NCBI GenBank assembly: GCA_965229605.1
Contig: OZ245892.1
Location: 1,984,001 to 2,048,000, forward strand
Direction: 5' to 3'
DNA: 64,000 bases
Origin: G965229605 sp965229605
Lineage (GTDB): Bacteria; Pseudomonadota; Alphaproteobacteria; CBDDJK01
Each line of letters starts with the position of its first letter. Position 1 is the stretch's first letter. Position numbers and translations under genes: made by a program. Under the pieces are notes generated by a model. It saw nothing but the letters and a program-made list of their open reading frames with translations, was not told where the DNA came from and made no database searches. Shown here piece after piece: positions 9,137 to 18,475 of the stretch.

Positions 9137-9973
9137 ATGAAACTTGTGCGCTATGGACAGACCGGACAGGAAAAACCCGGACTTATTGATACAAACGGCC
9201 AGTTGCGTGATCTGTCTGGGCAGATAGCCGATATTGATTCAAATCTTCTGGCGGATTTGTCAGTTTTAAAGAATATTGCGCCAGACAGCTTGCCAATAGT
9301 AAGCGGCAACCCGCGCTTTGGTCCCTGCGTTGCCGGGGTTGGCAAGTTTATTTGCATCGGCCTTAATTATTCAGACCATGCGGCAGAAACTGGCAATCCC
9401 ATTCCTAAAGAGCCGGTGGTTTTTATGAAAGCGACATCAGCGATTACCGGGCCCAATGATCCGGTGCGGATTCCGCGCACATCCGTCAAAACCGACTGGG
9501 AGGTCGAGCTTGGGGTGGTGATTGGCGCACCTGCAAAATATGTTGACGAAGCCAATGCGCTTTCGCATGTGGCGGGCTATTGCGTTGCCCATGATGTGTC
9601 CGAGCGCAGCTTTCAGATCGAGCGTGAAGGCCAATGGACGAAGGGCAAATCCTGTGACAGCTTTGGCCCGATTGGCCCCTGGCTGGTCACCCGTGACGAG
9701 ATCGCTGACCCGCAGGACCTGCATCTATGGTGCGATGTTAATGGCAAACGGATGCAGGATGGCACAACCAAAACCATGGTTTACGGGGTTGCGCACCTGG
9801 TTTCCTATCTCAGCCAGTTTATGACCTTGCAGCCGGGAGATATTATTTCAACCGGCACCCCGCCCGGGGTTGGTATGGGCATGAAGCCGCCGCAATATTT
9901 AAAAGCTGGCGATGTGGTGACGCTTGGAATAGACGGGCTTGGCGAACAACGCCAGGATGTGGTGGCAGATTAG
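9137..9973 (+). CDS. Fumarylacetoacetate hydrolase family protein (2,4-diketo-3-deoxy-L-fuconate hydrolase-like)
   Basis: This 278-residue protein is a FAH-family C-C hydrolase. The metal-binding core shows CIGLNYSDHAAE, the acidic ligand motif WEVELGVVIG, and later GKSCDSFGPIGPW and STGTPPGVGMG. Several members cleave 2,4-diketo-3-deoxy acids to pyruvate and an aldehyde or hydroxy acid, which fits the upstream dehydratase and SDR as the last step of the pathway. An AAAGGA ribosome-binding site precedes the ATG. The stop codon TAG is part of the left terminal repeat of the small mobile element that follows (positions 9971-9973), so the element may have set the present C-terminus. Confidence 0.9.
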   Translation: MKLVRYGQTGQEKPGLIDTNGQLRDLSGQIADIDSNLLADLSVLKNIAPDSLPIVSGNPRFGPCVAGVGKFICIGLNYSDHAAETGNPIPKEPVVFMKATSAITGPNDPVRIPRTSVKTDWEVELGVVIGAPAKYVDEANALSHVAGYCVAHDVSERSFQIEREGQWTKGKSCDSFGPIGPWLVTRDEIADPQDLHLWCDVNGKRMQDGTTKTMVYGVAHLVSYLSQFMTLQPGDIISTGTPPGVGMGMKPPQYLKAGDVVTLGIDGLGEQRQDVVAD

Positions 9974-10245
9974 GGTCAGGACCCATAAGATTCATCCATT
10001 CTGCGCGTGTCAAATTTTTGATAGATGGGCTTGAAAAGCGCGCAGCGACTAGCCATCGCTAATTGCAAGCGGTTTGAAAGTTCAGATACAAAAATTTGCC
10101 GCGCCTTTACAAGGTTGGTCAATAAAGGCAAATCTACAGCTTCAAACAAGCTCACCGTAGCTCATACTATGCTTTCGCTCGTTTTCATTGTATCTTTACC
10201 TTTCTTGACCAACAGAATGGATGAATTTTATGAGTCCTGACCCTA
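9971..10245. mobile_element. Non-autonomous MITE-like element with 33-bp terminal inverted repeats
   Basis: The left end TAGGGTCAGGACCCATAAGA... (9971-10003) is repeated in inverted form at the right end (10213-10245) with two mismatches. Each repeat begins with TA, so a TA target duplication with ends GGGTCAGGAC is likely, as in the IS630/Tc1-mariner group. The ~200-base interior has one short ORF (10025-10240, 71 codons) without transposase motifs. The element sits exactly between the convergent FAH and lepA genes. A matching solo end sequence occurs at 59347-59366. Confidence 0.8.
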
Positions 10246-10248
10246 GAG

Positions 10249-12072
10249 TTAATCACCCATCCGCAAGGCATCAAGAAAGGCCGATTGCGGAATTTCAACC
10301 TTGCCGAAAGCCCGCAAGCGTTTCTTGCCCTCTTTTTGCTTTTCAAGCAATTTGCGCTTGCGGGTGATATCGCCGCCGTAGCATTTGGCGGTGACATCCT
10401 TGCGCAAGGCCCCCAGCGTTTCGCGGGCAATGATTTTACCGCCGATTGCGGCTTGCAAGGCGACCTTAAACAGCTGGCGCGGGATCAGGGTCTTTAAACG
10501 TTCGCAGACCTGACGGCCACGGGTTTCGGCGACACTGCGGTGGACAATCATGGCCATGGCATCGACCGGATCGCCATTGATCAGGATAGAGACCTTGACC
10601 AGATCACCGACCCGATAGCCAACCAGTTCATAGTCAAAGGACGCATAGCCACGGCTGATAGATTTCAGCCGGTCATAGAAGTCAAAGACGACCTCGTTCA
10701 AGGGCAGTTCGTAAACCAGCATCGCCCGCCCGCCTGCATAGGTCAGGGTTTTTTGCACCCCGCGCTTTTCGGTACATAGTTCCAGAACAGCCCCAAGATA
10801 ATCATCCGGCACCAGAATGGTCGCCTTGATCCAGGGTTCTTCAATATCTCTGATATGGACCGGGTCAGGGAAATCAACCGGATTATGGAGTTCGATCATG
10901 CTGTCATCGGTTTTGATAATCCGGTAGACGACTGAAGGCGCGGTGGTGACCAGATCAAGGTTATATTCGCGGGCAAGGCGTTCTTGAATAATTTCCAGAT
11001 GCAAAAGCCCGAGAAAGCCGCAGCGAAAGCCAAACCCCAGCGCAGCCGAGCTTTCAGTTTCCGATTGAAAGCTGGAATCATTCAGGGCCAGCTTGGCAAT
11101 GGCATCGCGCAACAGGGGAAATTCGCTGCTATCGGTCGGGAAAAGCCCGCAAAAGACCACGGGCAGGCTGGGCTTGAAACCTGGCAGGGCTTTGGTGGCC
11201 GGTTTACGGTCAAGCGTGATCGTATCGCCAACTTTACACTCACTGACGCTTTTAATCCCGGCGGTGATAAAACCGACCTCCCCCGGGCCAAGGTCAGGAG
11301 TCATCAGGCCTTTGGGGGTAAAGACTCCGACCCGTTCGACCTCATGGGCCGCTCCGGTTGCCATAAAGCGCACCTTCATGCCTTTGCGCACGGAGCCTTC
11401 CATGACCCGCAGCAAGATCACCACACCAAGGTAGCTGTCATACCAGCTGTCCACCAGAAGTGCCCGCAAACTGTCTGCGGTTTCCTCCTGCGCTGGGCCT
11501 GTATCTTTTGCTGGGCCTGGAGGGGGCAGACGGGTGACAATCGCTTCCAGCAATTCATCAATGCCGATGCCTGATTTGGCTGATATCGCCAAAGCTCCGC
11601 TGGCATCAAGGCCGATCACATCTTCGATTTGCTGGCGGCTATAGGCCGGATCGGCGGCGGGCAGGTCAATCTTGTTGAGAACCGGCAGGATTTCAAGGTC
11701 ATTTTCAATCGCCAGATAGACATTGGCCAAGGTCTGGGCTTCTACGCCCTGTGCGGCATCGACAACCAGCAAGGCCCCTTCACAGGCCGACAGGCAGCGG
11801 CTGACTTCATAGGAGAAATCGACATGGCCCGGTGTATCCATCAAATTGAGGATATAGTCCTTTCCATCTAAAGCCCGGTAGCGCAAGCGCACGGCCTGGG
11901 CCTTGATGGTGATTCCGCGTTCGCGCTCCAGGTCCATTGAATCAAGGACTTGCGCCTTCATTTCGCGATCAGCCAGCCCGCCCAATCGTTCAATCAGGCG
12001 GTCGGCCAGCGTTGATTTGCCATGGTCAATATGGGCGATAATTGAAAAATTGCGGATAAGTTCCTTATCCAT
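10249..12072 (-). CDS. lepA: Elongation factor 4 (back-translocating GTPase LepA)
   Basis: This 607-residue translation GTPase is the usual length for LepA/EF4, which acts on stalled or pre-translocation ribosomes. The G-domain motifs are AHIDHGKST (~12-20), DTPGHVDF and NKIDLP. The LepA-specific C-terminal domain ends in the lysine/arginine-rich CYGGDITRKRKLLEKQKEGK stretch. The ATG at 12072 opens directly into the conserved ELIRNFSIIAHIDHGKS. The gene stands alone between the MITE and iolB. Confidence 0.98.
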   Translation of the reverse strand: MDKELIRNFSIIAHIDHGKSTLADRLIERLGGLADREMKAQVLDSMDLERERGITIKAQAVRLRYRALDGKDYILNLMDTPGHVDFSYEVSRCLSACEGALLVVDAAQGVEAQTLANVYLAIENDLEILPVLNKIDLPAADPAYSRQQIEDVIGLDASGALAISAKSGIGIDELLEAIVTRLPPPGPAKDTGPAQEETADSLRALLVDSWYDSYLGVVILLRVMEGSVRKGMKVRFMATGAAHEVERVGVFTPKGLMTPDLGPGEVGFITAGIKSVSECKVGDTITLDRKPATKALPGFKPSLPVVFCGLFPTDSSEFPLLRDAIAKLALNDSSFQSETESSAALGFGFRCGFLGLLHLEIIQERLAREYNLDLVTTAPSVVYRIIKTDDSMIELHNPVDFPDPVHIRDIEEPWIKATILVPDDYLGAVLELCTEKRGVQKTLTYAGGRAMLVYELPLNEVVFDFYDRLKSISRGYASFDYELVGYRVGDLVKVSILINGDPVDAMAMIVHRSVAETRGRQVCERLKTLIPRQLFKVALQAAIGGKIIARETLGALRKDVTAKCYGGDITRKRKLLEKQKEGKKRLRAFGKVEIPQSAFLDALRMGD

Positions 12073-12089
12073 TGCAGGAATCCATCAGA

Positions 12090-12926
12090 TTATTCGCCCA
12101 CAATCCAGGCATGGTCCGGATGATTGATAAACCGCCATTTGCGCTCTGGTCCGGCCATGACATTCAGATAATAAAGCGTATAGCCATGCGGGGCGCCAAC
12201 CGGATGATAGCCTTTGGGAACCAATACGACTTCGCCATCATTGAAGCTGATGGTTTCATCCAGCGTGCCGTCATCGGTATAGACTCGTTGCATTCCAAAG
12301 CCCTGTGCCGGGTTGAGCCGGTGATAATAGGTCTCTTCCAGATAGGTGATTCTGGGGAAATCGGCTTCATCATGCCGGTGCGGCGGGTAGGAGGACCAGT
12401 TGCCCGCAGGCGTATAGACTTCGGTCACCAGAAGTGAGTCGGCGACATCCCGTTCCTCCATAGCAATCGGATAGATATAACGCAGGTTGGTGCCTTCCCC
12501 ACGTTCAAGCGGGGTAATACCATTGGGGCCAATCACGATGGGCTTGCGCGTTTTGTTGCTTTCGTTAGCGGGTGCGCTACAAGCCCCAATCGTCACCGGG
12601 CTGGTGGCTTCAATCCGCCAGACATGCTGTGCTGGACTATAGAGACAATGGGCTGGCTTCTGTTCAAAAACATCCATCCGGTCGCCAAGCTCGCCAAAAG
12701 ATTGATCAAAGCTCTGGCTGGTCGCCGATCTGCAAGAAAAGACAGCTTTGCCTTCAACCAGAACAAAGATGGATTCACAGGAACCGGTCGCATGTTCAAC
12801 CACCTGACCCGGCTCAAGGCGATAGACAGAAAATCCAACATACTGCCAGCCCGCAGATTGCGGCGTAATATCAATCACTTTACCCGAAGAACCCGCTGGC
12901 TTTACTAAGAGCTCTGAATCACGCAT
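12090..12926 (-). CDS. iolB: 5-deoxy-glucuronate isomerase (IolB family)
   Basis: This 278-residue bicupin of the KduI/IolB family isomerises 5-deoxy-D-glucuronate in myo-inositol breakdown. The sequence shows the first cupin (~25-120), then the conserved PPHRHDE metal-binding motif (His-x-His) with a later VPKGYHPVGAPHGY segment that supplies further ligands. The frame can start at a GTG at 12941, but the ATG at 12926 leaves the standard N-terminus. It lies just upstream of lepA (17 bases). No other iol gene is visible, so inositol use would depend on loci elsewhere; a role on another uronate is possible. Confidence 0.85.
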   Translation of the reverse strand: MRDSELLVKPAGSSGKVIDITPQSAGWQYVGFSVYRLEPGQVVEHATGSCESIFVLVEGKAVFSCRSATSQSFDQSFGELGDRMDVFEQKPAHCLYSPAQHVWRIEATSPVTIGACSAPANESNKTRKPIVIGPNGITPLERGEGTNLRYIYPIAMEERDVADSLLVTEVYTPAGNWSSYPPHRHDEADFPRITYLEETYYHRLNPAQGFGMQRVYTDDGTLDETISFNDGEVVLVPKGYHPVGAPHGYTLYYLNVMAGPERKWRFINHPDHAWIVGE

Positions 12927-13122
12927 CTTTCTATCCCGCACTTCTGATTATATAGACAGATTTTCATAGCAAGTCCGGCTTATCTGTCAATTAAATCCGG
13001 TTTTCCAAATTCTGTTTTTCCAAATTCTGTTTTCTGGAACAGCGAATCCCTGTTTAACCTTGGCAAAATCATACAGGCCATTATAACCAACGGGATTATT
13101 CTTTTGCCGGATTATTGCCGCC

Positions 13123-14955
13123 ATGCTTGCTGTTAAAAAGAAAGAATTCAAACGCCAGCCTCCGCATGTTCTGGAGATGGCACGCACGCATAATGATCAG
13201 GGCGATCCGGCTGCGGCTGAGCCTCTGGTGCGCTCTATCCTGCTTGGCGAGCCCGAACATATAGACGCTTTGTTTGAACTGGCAAGATCACATCAGTTGC
13301 GCAATCATCTGGTTGAAGCTGAAATCCTGCTTGACCATGCGCTGGAGATTGCGCCCGACCACTTCCGCGCCCGGGTCTTGCTGGTCCAGATTCTGAGCTA
13401 TTTCAAACGTCATCAGGAATTATTGACTATCGCACGAGAGGGAATGAAGCACTATCCCGACACCCCGGAATTTATTGAAGCCCATGCCACAGCCTGTGTG
13501 CTTAGTGGCTCGCTGGGGGAGGCCTGTGGGTCCCTGACGTCTCTTCTGGCGACAACCGATGCGATGGATAAAAAAATCTATTATCTGGTGCAGCGGGCCA
13601 AATCCTATCGCCTGTGTGCGCTCTATGAACAGGCCCGCACCGACCTTGATCAGGCCGAAACAGCTATCGAGGACTCAGGCCAAAAAGCAAACTATGCGAT
13701 GATTGTGAATGAAATCGGGCTTGAACGCTTGCATCTCCTTTCCCTTGAAGGGCAAAGCGACCTGGCAAAGCGTGACCACTTCATTCAGGAAATAGAAGCC
13801 GCCATAAAAGAAAATCCGGCCCGGGCCTTCATACATCTTTACGCCCAGACCTGCCTCGCGCAAGGACAGTGGAAAGAGGGCTTTGACCTGCTCTCCCGAT
13901 CCTATCGCAATCAGCAAATCATCAATGTGCCAGCCCCCGCTCAATATGCCGTGATGATTGTCAAAAAACTCAGCCTGTCGCAACTCAAGCCAGACAGCCG
14001 CCACCTTTCCGGCAAACGCCTGCTGGTCATTCCCGAAGACACAACAACCGGCTTGCTGAAATGCCTGAAACTCTGCCGCTTTATGATCGAACAAGGCGTG
14101 CAGCTGACCTTGAATCTTGTCCATCCAGGCCATCAGGCCTGGCGGCCCTTCTTCGCCGCAGAAAATATTGATATTCAAGGAAAAGAACCCGAATCCAGAG
14201 CCTTTGATCTTTATGCCTTCCTCTGTGATGTCGCAGCCTATTGCGCCGGGCAAATGCCTGATTTAACTGCCGCGCTCAACAATATGTCGCCGCCGCTGCT
14301 ACAAAATCAGTCTTTAGAAAATCGCGATCAATTAACCCGGCAGGCAGAACGTATCTTCGCCGAAACCGGTCAAAGAAACACGGAAAAACCTCTGGTCGTG
14401 GTTGCTCTTGATCAACGCATGATCACCCCGCCGCACCTTGGTGTCTTTCGTGCCCTCCTGAAAACCGGCTGCCAAATCCTGATGATCAGTGACCCGCCAG
14501 ACTGGAGTGATCTGCTGGCCTCCTCTTCCGAAGACGATATCGGAGACGATCAGGACATCCTGTGCCTTGACCGTCCACTTCAGGTCCAGGAATGGGAAGC
14601 TGTCCTCCAGCAGGCCAAGGCCCTGGTGGCAACCGATACCGGCGCCCTTGCCCTCGCCACCCAGATGGCTTTCAAAGACCGCCAACCCTTACATACCATC
14701 GCGCTGGTCGGCCCGGATATGAACTGGCACTGCTGCGCGCCAATATGGGATGCGCCATCAACCCTCTTGACCCTGCGCTTTTCGCCCGACTGGTCGCTTG
14801 ATCAATCATGGAAGCAACTGATGGAAGAAGCCATTCAGTCGCTGGCTCCTCTGGAAGGCTGGTCTTTGCCTGCTCCCTCCAAATCCTCAAAAGAAACAGC
14901 TTTAAAAGAAGCCTCAAATTCAGCCGATGGACGCGCTCTTCCTGAAGATTTTTAA
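13123..14955 (+). CDS. TPR-repeat protein with glycosyltransferase-9-like C-terminal region
   Basis: This is a 610-residue, apparently cytosolic protein. The first ~300 residues form tetratricopeptide-like helical repeats (for example the HIDALFELARSHQLRNHLVE unit and the next). The rest contains a Rossmann-like segment starting GKRLLVIPEDTTTGLLKCLKL and later ALVATDTGALALATQ, matching the fold of heptosyltransferase-type (GT9) enzymes. The gene at 43698-46322 encodes a longer protein with the same architecture (GQHLLVLLRHGYGNMIQYLRY ... LVLCVDSGLAHLAGHQ). The present copy lacks the clear donor-binding residues seen there and may be degenerate or regulatory. Function is unknown; surface glycan synthesis or flagellin glycosylation are possibilities. 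Confidence 0.6.
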   Translation: MLAVKKKEFKRQPPHVLEMARTHNDQGDPAAAEPLVRSILLGEPEHIDALFELARSHQLRNHLVEAEILLDHALEIAPDHFRARVLLVQILSYFKRHQELLTIAREGMKHYPDTPEFIEAHATACVLSGSLGEACGSLTSLLATTDAMDKKIYYLVQRAKSYRLCALYEQARTDLDQAETAIEDSGQKANYAMIVNEIGLERLHLLSLEGQSDLAKRDHFIQEIEAAIKENPARAFIHLYAQTCLAQGQWKEGFDLLSRSYRNQQIINVPAPAQYAVMIVKKLSLSQLKPDSRHLSGKRLLVIPEDTTTGLLKCLKLCRFMIEQGVQLTLNLVHPGHQAWRPFFAAENIDIQGKEPESRAFDLYAFLCDVAAYCAGQMPDLTAALNNMSPPLLQNQSLENRDQLTRQAERIFAETGQRNTEKPLVVVALDQRMITPPHLGVFRALLKTGCQILMISDPPDWSDLLASSSEDDIGDDQDILCLDRPLQVQEWEAVLQQAKALVATDTGALALATQMAFKDRQPLHTIALVGPDMNWHCCAPIWDAPSTLLTLRFSPDWSLDQSWKQLMEEAIQSLAPLEGWSLPAPSKSSKETALKEASNSADGRALPEDF

Positions 14956-14980
14956 ACCGAAAGATTTCTAGCTTGGTCCC

Positions 14981-15946
14981 TTATTGATCCATTGAACTGG
15001 AAATCCGGCCAAAAAAAGATGGTCGTAGCCCTTCCTTTTTCTCAATCCAGTCAATCGCCTCATCCAACGACCAGACCGAAACCCGCATATCCGTGGCATT
15101 GGCATGAATAAGCCGGGTCGAATCCGCCATAATCCCGACATGCCCCGGCCAGAAGACCAGATCATTGCGTTGCAGCTTTTCTTTTGTCTGAAGGTCGGTG
15201 CAGGACTTTATTTGTAAATCGCTGTCACGCGGGATTTTCTGCCCGCAGACTCGAAAAACCAGCTGGATCAGACCCGAACAATCAATTCCAAGGCTGCCGC
15301 CGCCGCCCCATAGATAGGGAATATGGCAAAGCTGCAAGGCCACCGCTGCCGGGTCTGAGAACCAGATGCCTTTTTTGGCGACATGCCGTTCCTCAACATA
15401 GGCCGTGGTTTTGCCCTTAGAGGTCGAAAACTGGAAAGCAAGAAACGGATTACTTTGGCCCGGAGGATGAATGGGTTTCTGACCTTCAAGCACAGCAATC
15501 TCTGATCCCAGCCCCAGCCGACAGACCGGGGCCGCTTTGATTGATGGCTGGTCATAAGCAAAAATCGCCGCTTCGGTGGCATAATGGGTTGGTTGCTCCA
15601 TCTGCTGCTTGCCTGGAATCCATATCCGGTCCAGTGCCCCATAGCCCACATATGAATCATAGTGATTTTGCAGCCAGGCAAAGCGGTTGCTGGTCTCAAA
15701 GACCGTGACTGTCTCTCCGAACAAAAGCGTGCTGTCAACCGGTGCTTGCGGGTCGGGCTGGCGGTGAAGCGGAAGTTCGCAGTCACAAACAATCCCCAAC
15801 CGTCCCTTTACAAAGCGGATTTTTGCAAACTCTGCGGCTGTCAGCTGCTGTTTTAAATCTGCCTTTAACCGCCAGTCGGCACGGTCCCCCCGCACGGCCT
15901 GTAACCGCCGATCAGATACATCAGCCATGGCATTGGCAACCATCAT
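14981..15946 (-). CDS. NlpC/P60 family peptidoglycan hydrolase with SH3-like domains
   Basis: This is a 321-residue protein. Two bacterial SH3-like segments occupy ~55-190 and an NlpC/P60 cysteine peptidase domain ~195-310. The catalytic triad can be placed at Cys223 (GIDCSGLIQ), His269 (WPGHVGIM) and His281 (LIHANAT). Such enzymes cleave D-glutamyl-diaminopimelate bonds in cell wall peptides. No signal peptide is evident, which is common in the cytosolic, muropeptide-recycling group. The start may be the ATG at 15946, 15943 or 15928. It is downstream of the DsbA-like gene on the same strand. Confidence 0.88.
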   Translation of the reverse strand: MMVANAMADVSDRRLQAVRGDRADWRLKADLKQQLTAAEFAKIRFVKGRLGIVCDCELPLHRQPDPQAPVDSTLLFGETVTVFETSNRFAWLQNHYDSYVGYGALDRIWIPGKQQMEQPTHYATEAAIFAYDQPSIKAAPVCRLGLGSEIAVLEGQKPIHPPGQSNPFLAFQFSTSKGKTTAYVEERHVAKKGIWFSDPAAVALQLCHIPYLWGGGGSLGIDCSGLIQLVFRVCGQKIPRDSDLQIKSCTDLQTKEKLQRNDLVFWPGHVGIMADSTRLIHANATDMRVSVWSLDEAIDWIEKKEGLRPSFFGRISSSMDQ

Positions 15947-15969
15947 AAATACGCATCATAAGATACATA

Positions 15970-16740
15970 TCATAAGATTCCGGCCAGCCTTTCCAGCTCG
16001 TCATATTCAATATAGCCCGGAACAAGCACATCGCCAGCAATCAAGGCCGGTGTCCCGCGGATGCCAAGTTTATTGGCAAGCCCGAGGTTGGCCTCAATCA
16101 ATGCATCAATCGCAGGGTCGGCCATATCTTCTTTCAGCTTGGCAACATCAAGGTCGATATCTTCTGCGATAGCGAAAATCTTTTCTTCACTCAGCCGCCC
16201 CCGCGATTCAACCATTGCCTTGTGAAAAGGGAAATAGGCCTGTTGATGCACCGCCGCCAGACCGGCACGGGCTGCCAAGGTTGACTGCGGACCTAACACC
16301 GGAAAATCCATGAAAACAATCCGGATATCCGGGTGGTTTTCATGCAAGGTGAGCAGATGCGCAAAGAGCCGTTTGCAAAAGCCGCATTGATAGTCAAAAA
16401 ATTCAACCAGAATAACCGAGGCTTCTGAAGGCGGCGGCCCAATCGCTGGCAGATTAGGGTTTTGCTGAACGGCTTGTTCAAATTTTGTCAGTGTCAGTTG
16501 CTTTTCTTCTTCCTGACGCGCGGTTTGTATGGTTTCATAGCGGCGCAGGGCCTCCACCACCAGTTCGGGCCGTCTTTCCAGAAGATCAATCAGCTTTTGC
16601 TCAAAAAGTGCATCCGATTCAGCAACGGCCCCTTTATTAAAAGCATCATGTGCAAAAAAGACCAGAATCGCAAATAAAACGACCATGGCTGTCCTCCAGA
16701 CCCGATACGGCAATGATAATATGACAAAGCTCCCGATCAT
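15970..16740 (-). CDS. DsbA-family thioredoxin-fold thiol oxidoreductase
   Basis: The 256-residue protein has an N-terminal membrane anchor or signal (~18-31), a helical segment, and a DsbA/Com1-type thioredoxin fold with active site CGFC (Cys119-Cys122) and the cis-proline loop GTPAL. It is expected to work in the periplasm forming or isomerising disulfides. The start codon overlaps the stop of murJ (TAATG), so it is translationally coupled to it. A target protein is not evident. The XoxF locus in this window includes periplasmic cysteine-containing proteins, but no direct link can be shown. Confidence 0.85.
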   Translation of the reverse strand: MIGSFVILSLPYRVWRTAMVVLFAILVFFAHDAFNKGAVAESDALFEQKLIDLLERRPELVVEALRRYETIQTARQEEEKQLTLTKFEQAVQQNPNLPAIGPPPSEASVILVEFFDYQCGFCKRLFAHLLTLHENHPDIRIVFMDFPVLGPQSTLAARAGLAAVHQQAYFPFHKAMVESRGRLSEEKIFAIAEDIDLDVAKLKEDMADPAIDALIEANLGLANKLGIRGTPALIAGDVLVPGYIEYDELERLAGIL

Positions 16741-18332
16741 TATTCTTCTCTTTTCTGCGTTTCAGGAAATTTATGATAGATGGTTTGACCGCGCAGGTCT
16801 ATTACTTTCAAGCTGAAAGCCGCGACTGCGTAAATCAACAGGCCCATTCCGACCAGTCCGGCAAGTCGCAGGCTTTTTTCAAGCAGGCTGAATCCGCCCC
16901 AGCTTTCAACCGGAACCATAGTAAGCAGGTAAAGATAGATCGCCCCGCCCATGACCACAGAAGCCAGCAAAATCCGCGCACTGCGTCCCCAGAAAGCGGG
17001 GTCCGGCATCAATGAAAGCCGTTTTCTGGCCAGAAGGAAAAGCACAACAAGATTGACCCAGGCGGCTAGGGCCGGGGCCAGAGCCACCCCGGCCACGCCC
17101 ATTGTTTGTGAAAGAGCAAAGGCGGCGATAATATTCACCACAACCGTAAAGCCTGCCAGCATCGCGGGTGTGCGGGTGTCTTCGCAGGCAAAAAATCCCT
17201 GAACCACCACCCGGCTTAAGATCATGCCGGGAATCCCGATAGCCATCATGGCGACGCAATCGGCGGTGATGGCGGCATCGGCAAGGCTAAAGGCCCCATG
17301 TTGAAAAATAGTCAATACAATCGGGTCAGCCAGCAAAATCAGCCCGATGGCTGAGGGCAAAGAGAATAACAGCCCGAGTTCGAGTGTTTGCTGATAGCTT
17401 TTTGCGCCACCTTGCTGATCACCGGCCTGGAGTTGACGGCTGAGGGCGGGAAGCAGAGCCATACTTAATCCAACGCCGACCACGCCAAGCGGCAGTTGGC
17501 TGAGCCGGTCAGCATAGTAAAGATAGGCCACTGCCCCTGCGCCCAAAGTTGAGGCAATCTGGGTTGCCACCACAAGATTGATCTGCACGATTCCGGCACC
17601 GAGCAATCCGGGAGCCATCAGGGAAAGCAAGCGGCGCACCGAAGGGCTAAGGCTGGGTCTGACCAGCCGGGGCAATACGCCAAAGCGCCAGGCCTGCCAG
17701 GCGACCAGCCCAAGCTGCAACAGCCCGGCAAGGCTGACCGCCCATGCAAGTAGATGGGCGGTTGAATAAGTTGGCGCATCAATCACGCCTAGCAGTGAAC
17801 TTGCCAGCACGGCAATCATCAGAATATTCAAAAGCACGGGCGCGGCGGCAACTGCCCAGAATCGTCCATAGCTTCCAAGAATACCGCCAACAAAGGCTGA
17901 CAGGGCAATAAACCCCAGATAGGGAAAGGTGATCAGCCCAAGGGCAATGGCAGCCAGCAACACGGGTTCACGCTCGGCAAGGCCCGGAGCCAGCGCATAG
18001 ATCAGCTGCGGCATAAAAATCAGAGCCAAAGCGGTGAAACCAAAAAGCACCAGCGCAAAAAGCGAAAAGGCTTCACTGGCAAACTGGCGGGCAGCGGGCA
18101 ATCCCTCTTCCTTTTCCAGCCGGGTATAAAGCGGAACCAGTGCCGCATTCAACGACCCTTCAGCAAACAGACGGCGAAAGAGATTAGGCAGACGAAAGGC
18201 CACAACAAAGGCCTCCCCCATCGGACCGGCTCCAAGACTATGGGCCAGCAGAATATCGCGCAAAAAGCCCAGAACCCGGCTGACCATCGTCCAGCTGGCA
18301 ATCACACTTGCAGCACGCAGAATTGTAAACAT
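16740..18332 (-). CDS. murJ: Lipid II flippase MurJ
   Basis: A 530-residue integral membrane protein of the MviN/MurJ family that moves lipid-linked peptidoglycan precursors to the outer face of the inner membrane. It shows the family start (SVIASWTMVSRVLGFLRDILLAHSLGAGP), the FVVAFRLPNLFRRLFAEGSLNAALVPLY motif region, and about 14 hydrophobic segments. The frame opens with TTG at 18335, but the ATG at 18332 is the more natural start. It heads a short operon with the DsbA-like gene, whose ATG overlaps its stop. Confidence 0.97.
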   Translation of the reverse strand: MFTILRAASVIASWTMVSRVLGFLRDILLAHSLGAGPMGEAFVVAFRLPNLFRRLFAEGSLNAALVPLYTRLEKEEGLPAARQFASEAFSLFALVLFGFTALALIFMPQLIYALAPGLAEREPVLLAAIALGLITFPYLGFIALSAFVGGILGSYGRFWAVAAAPVLLNILMIAVLASSLLGVIDAPTYSTAHLLAWAVSLAGLLQLGLVAWQAWRFGVLPRLVRPSLSPSVRRLLSLMAPGLLGAGIVQINLVVATQIASTLGAGAVAYLYYADRLSQLPLGVVGVGLSMALLPALSRQLQAGDQQGGAKSYQQTLELGLLFSLPSAIGLILLADPIVLTIFQHGAFSLADAAITADCVAMMAIGIPGMILSRVVVQGFFACEDTRTPAMLAGFTVVVNIIAAFALSQTMGVAGVALAPALAAWVNLVVLFLLARKRLSLMPDPAFWGRSARILLASVVMGGAIYLYLLTMVPVESWGGFSLLEKSLRLAGLVGMGLLIYAVAAFSLKVIDLRGQTIYHKFPETQKREE

Positions 18333-18475
18333 CAAAAGCCTTTATCTAAAATATCTCTATCTAAAACACCCCTGCACCGTTGCTTGATAACAAGAGAGGT
18401 CAGGACCAGCCTCCTTTCCTGACTTCTCCAGCCCCTCCAGGCAGTGTTACCAGAAAGAAGAAAGAAAGTCACACC

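Noticed and set aside
10025..10240. 71-codon ORF inside the MITE
   Set aside because: It lies within a small inverted-repeat element, reads into its right terminal repeat and shows no protein family features.
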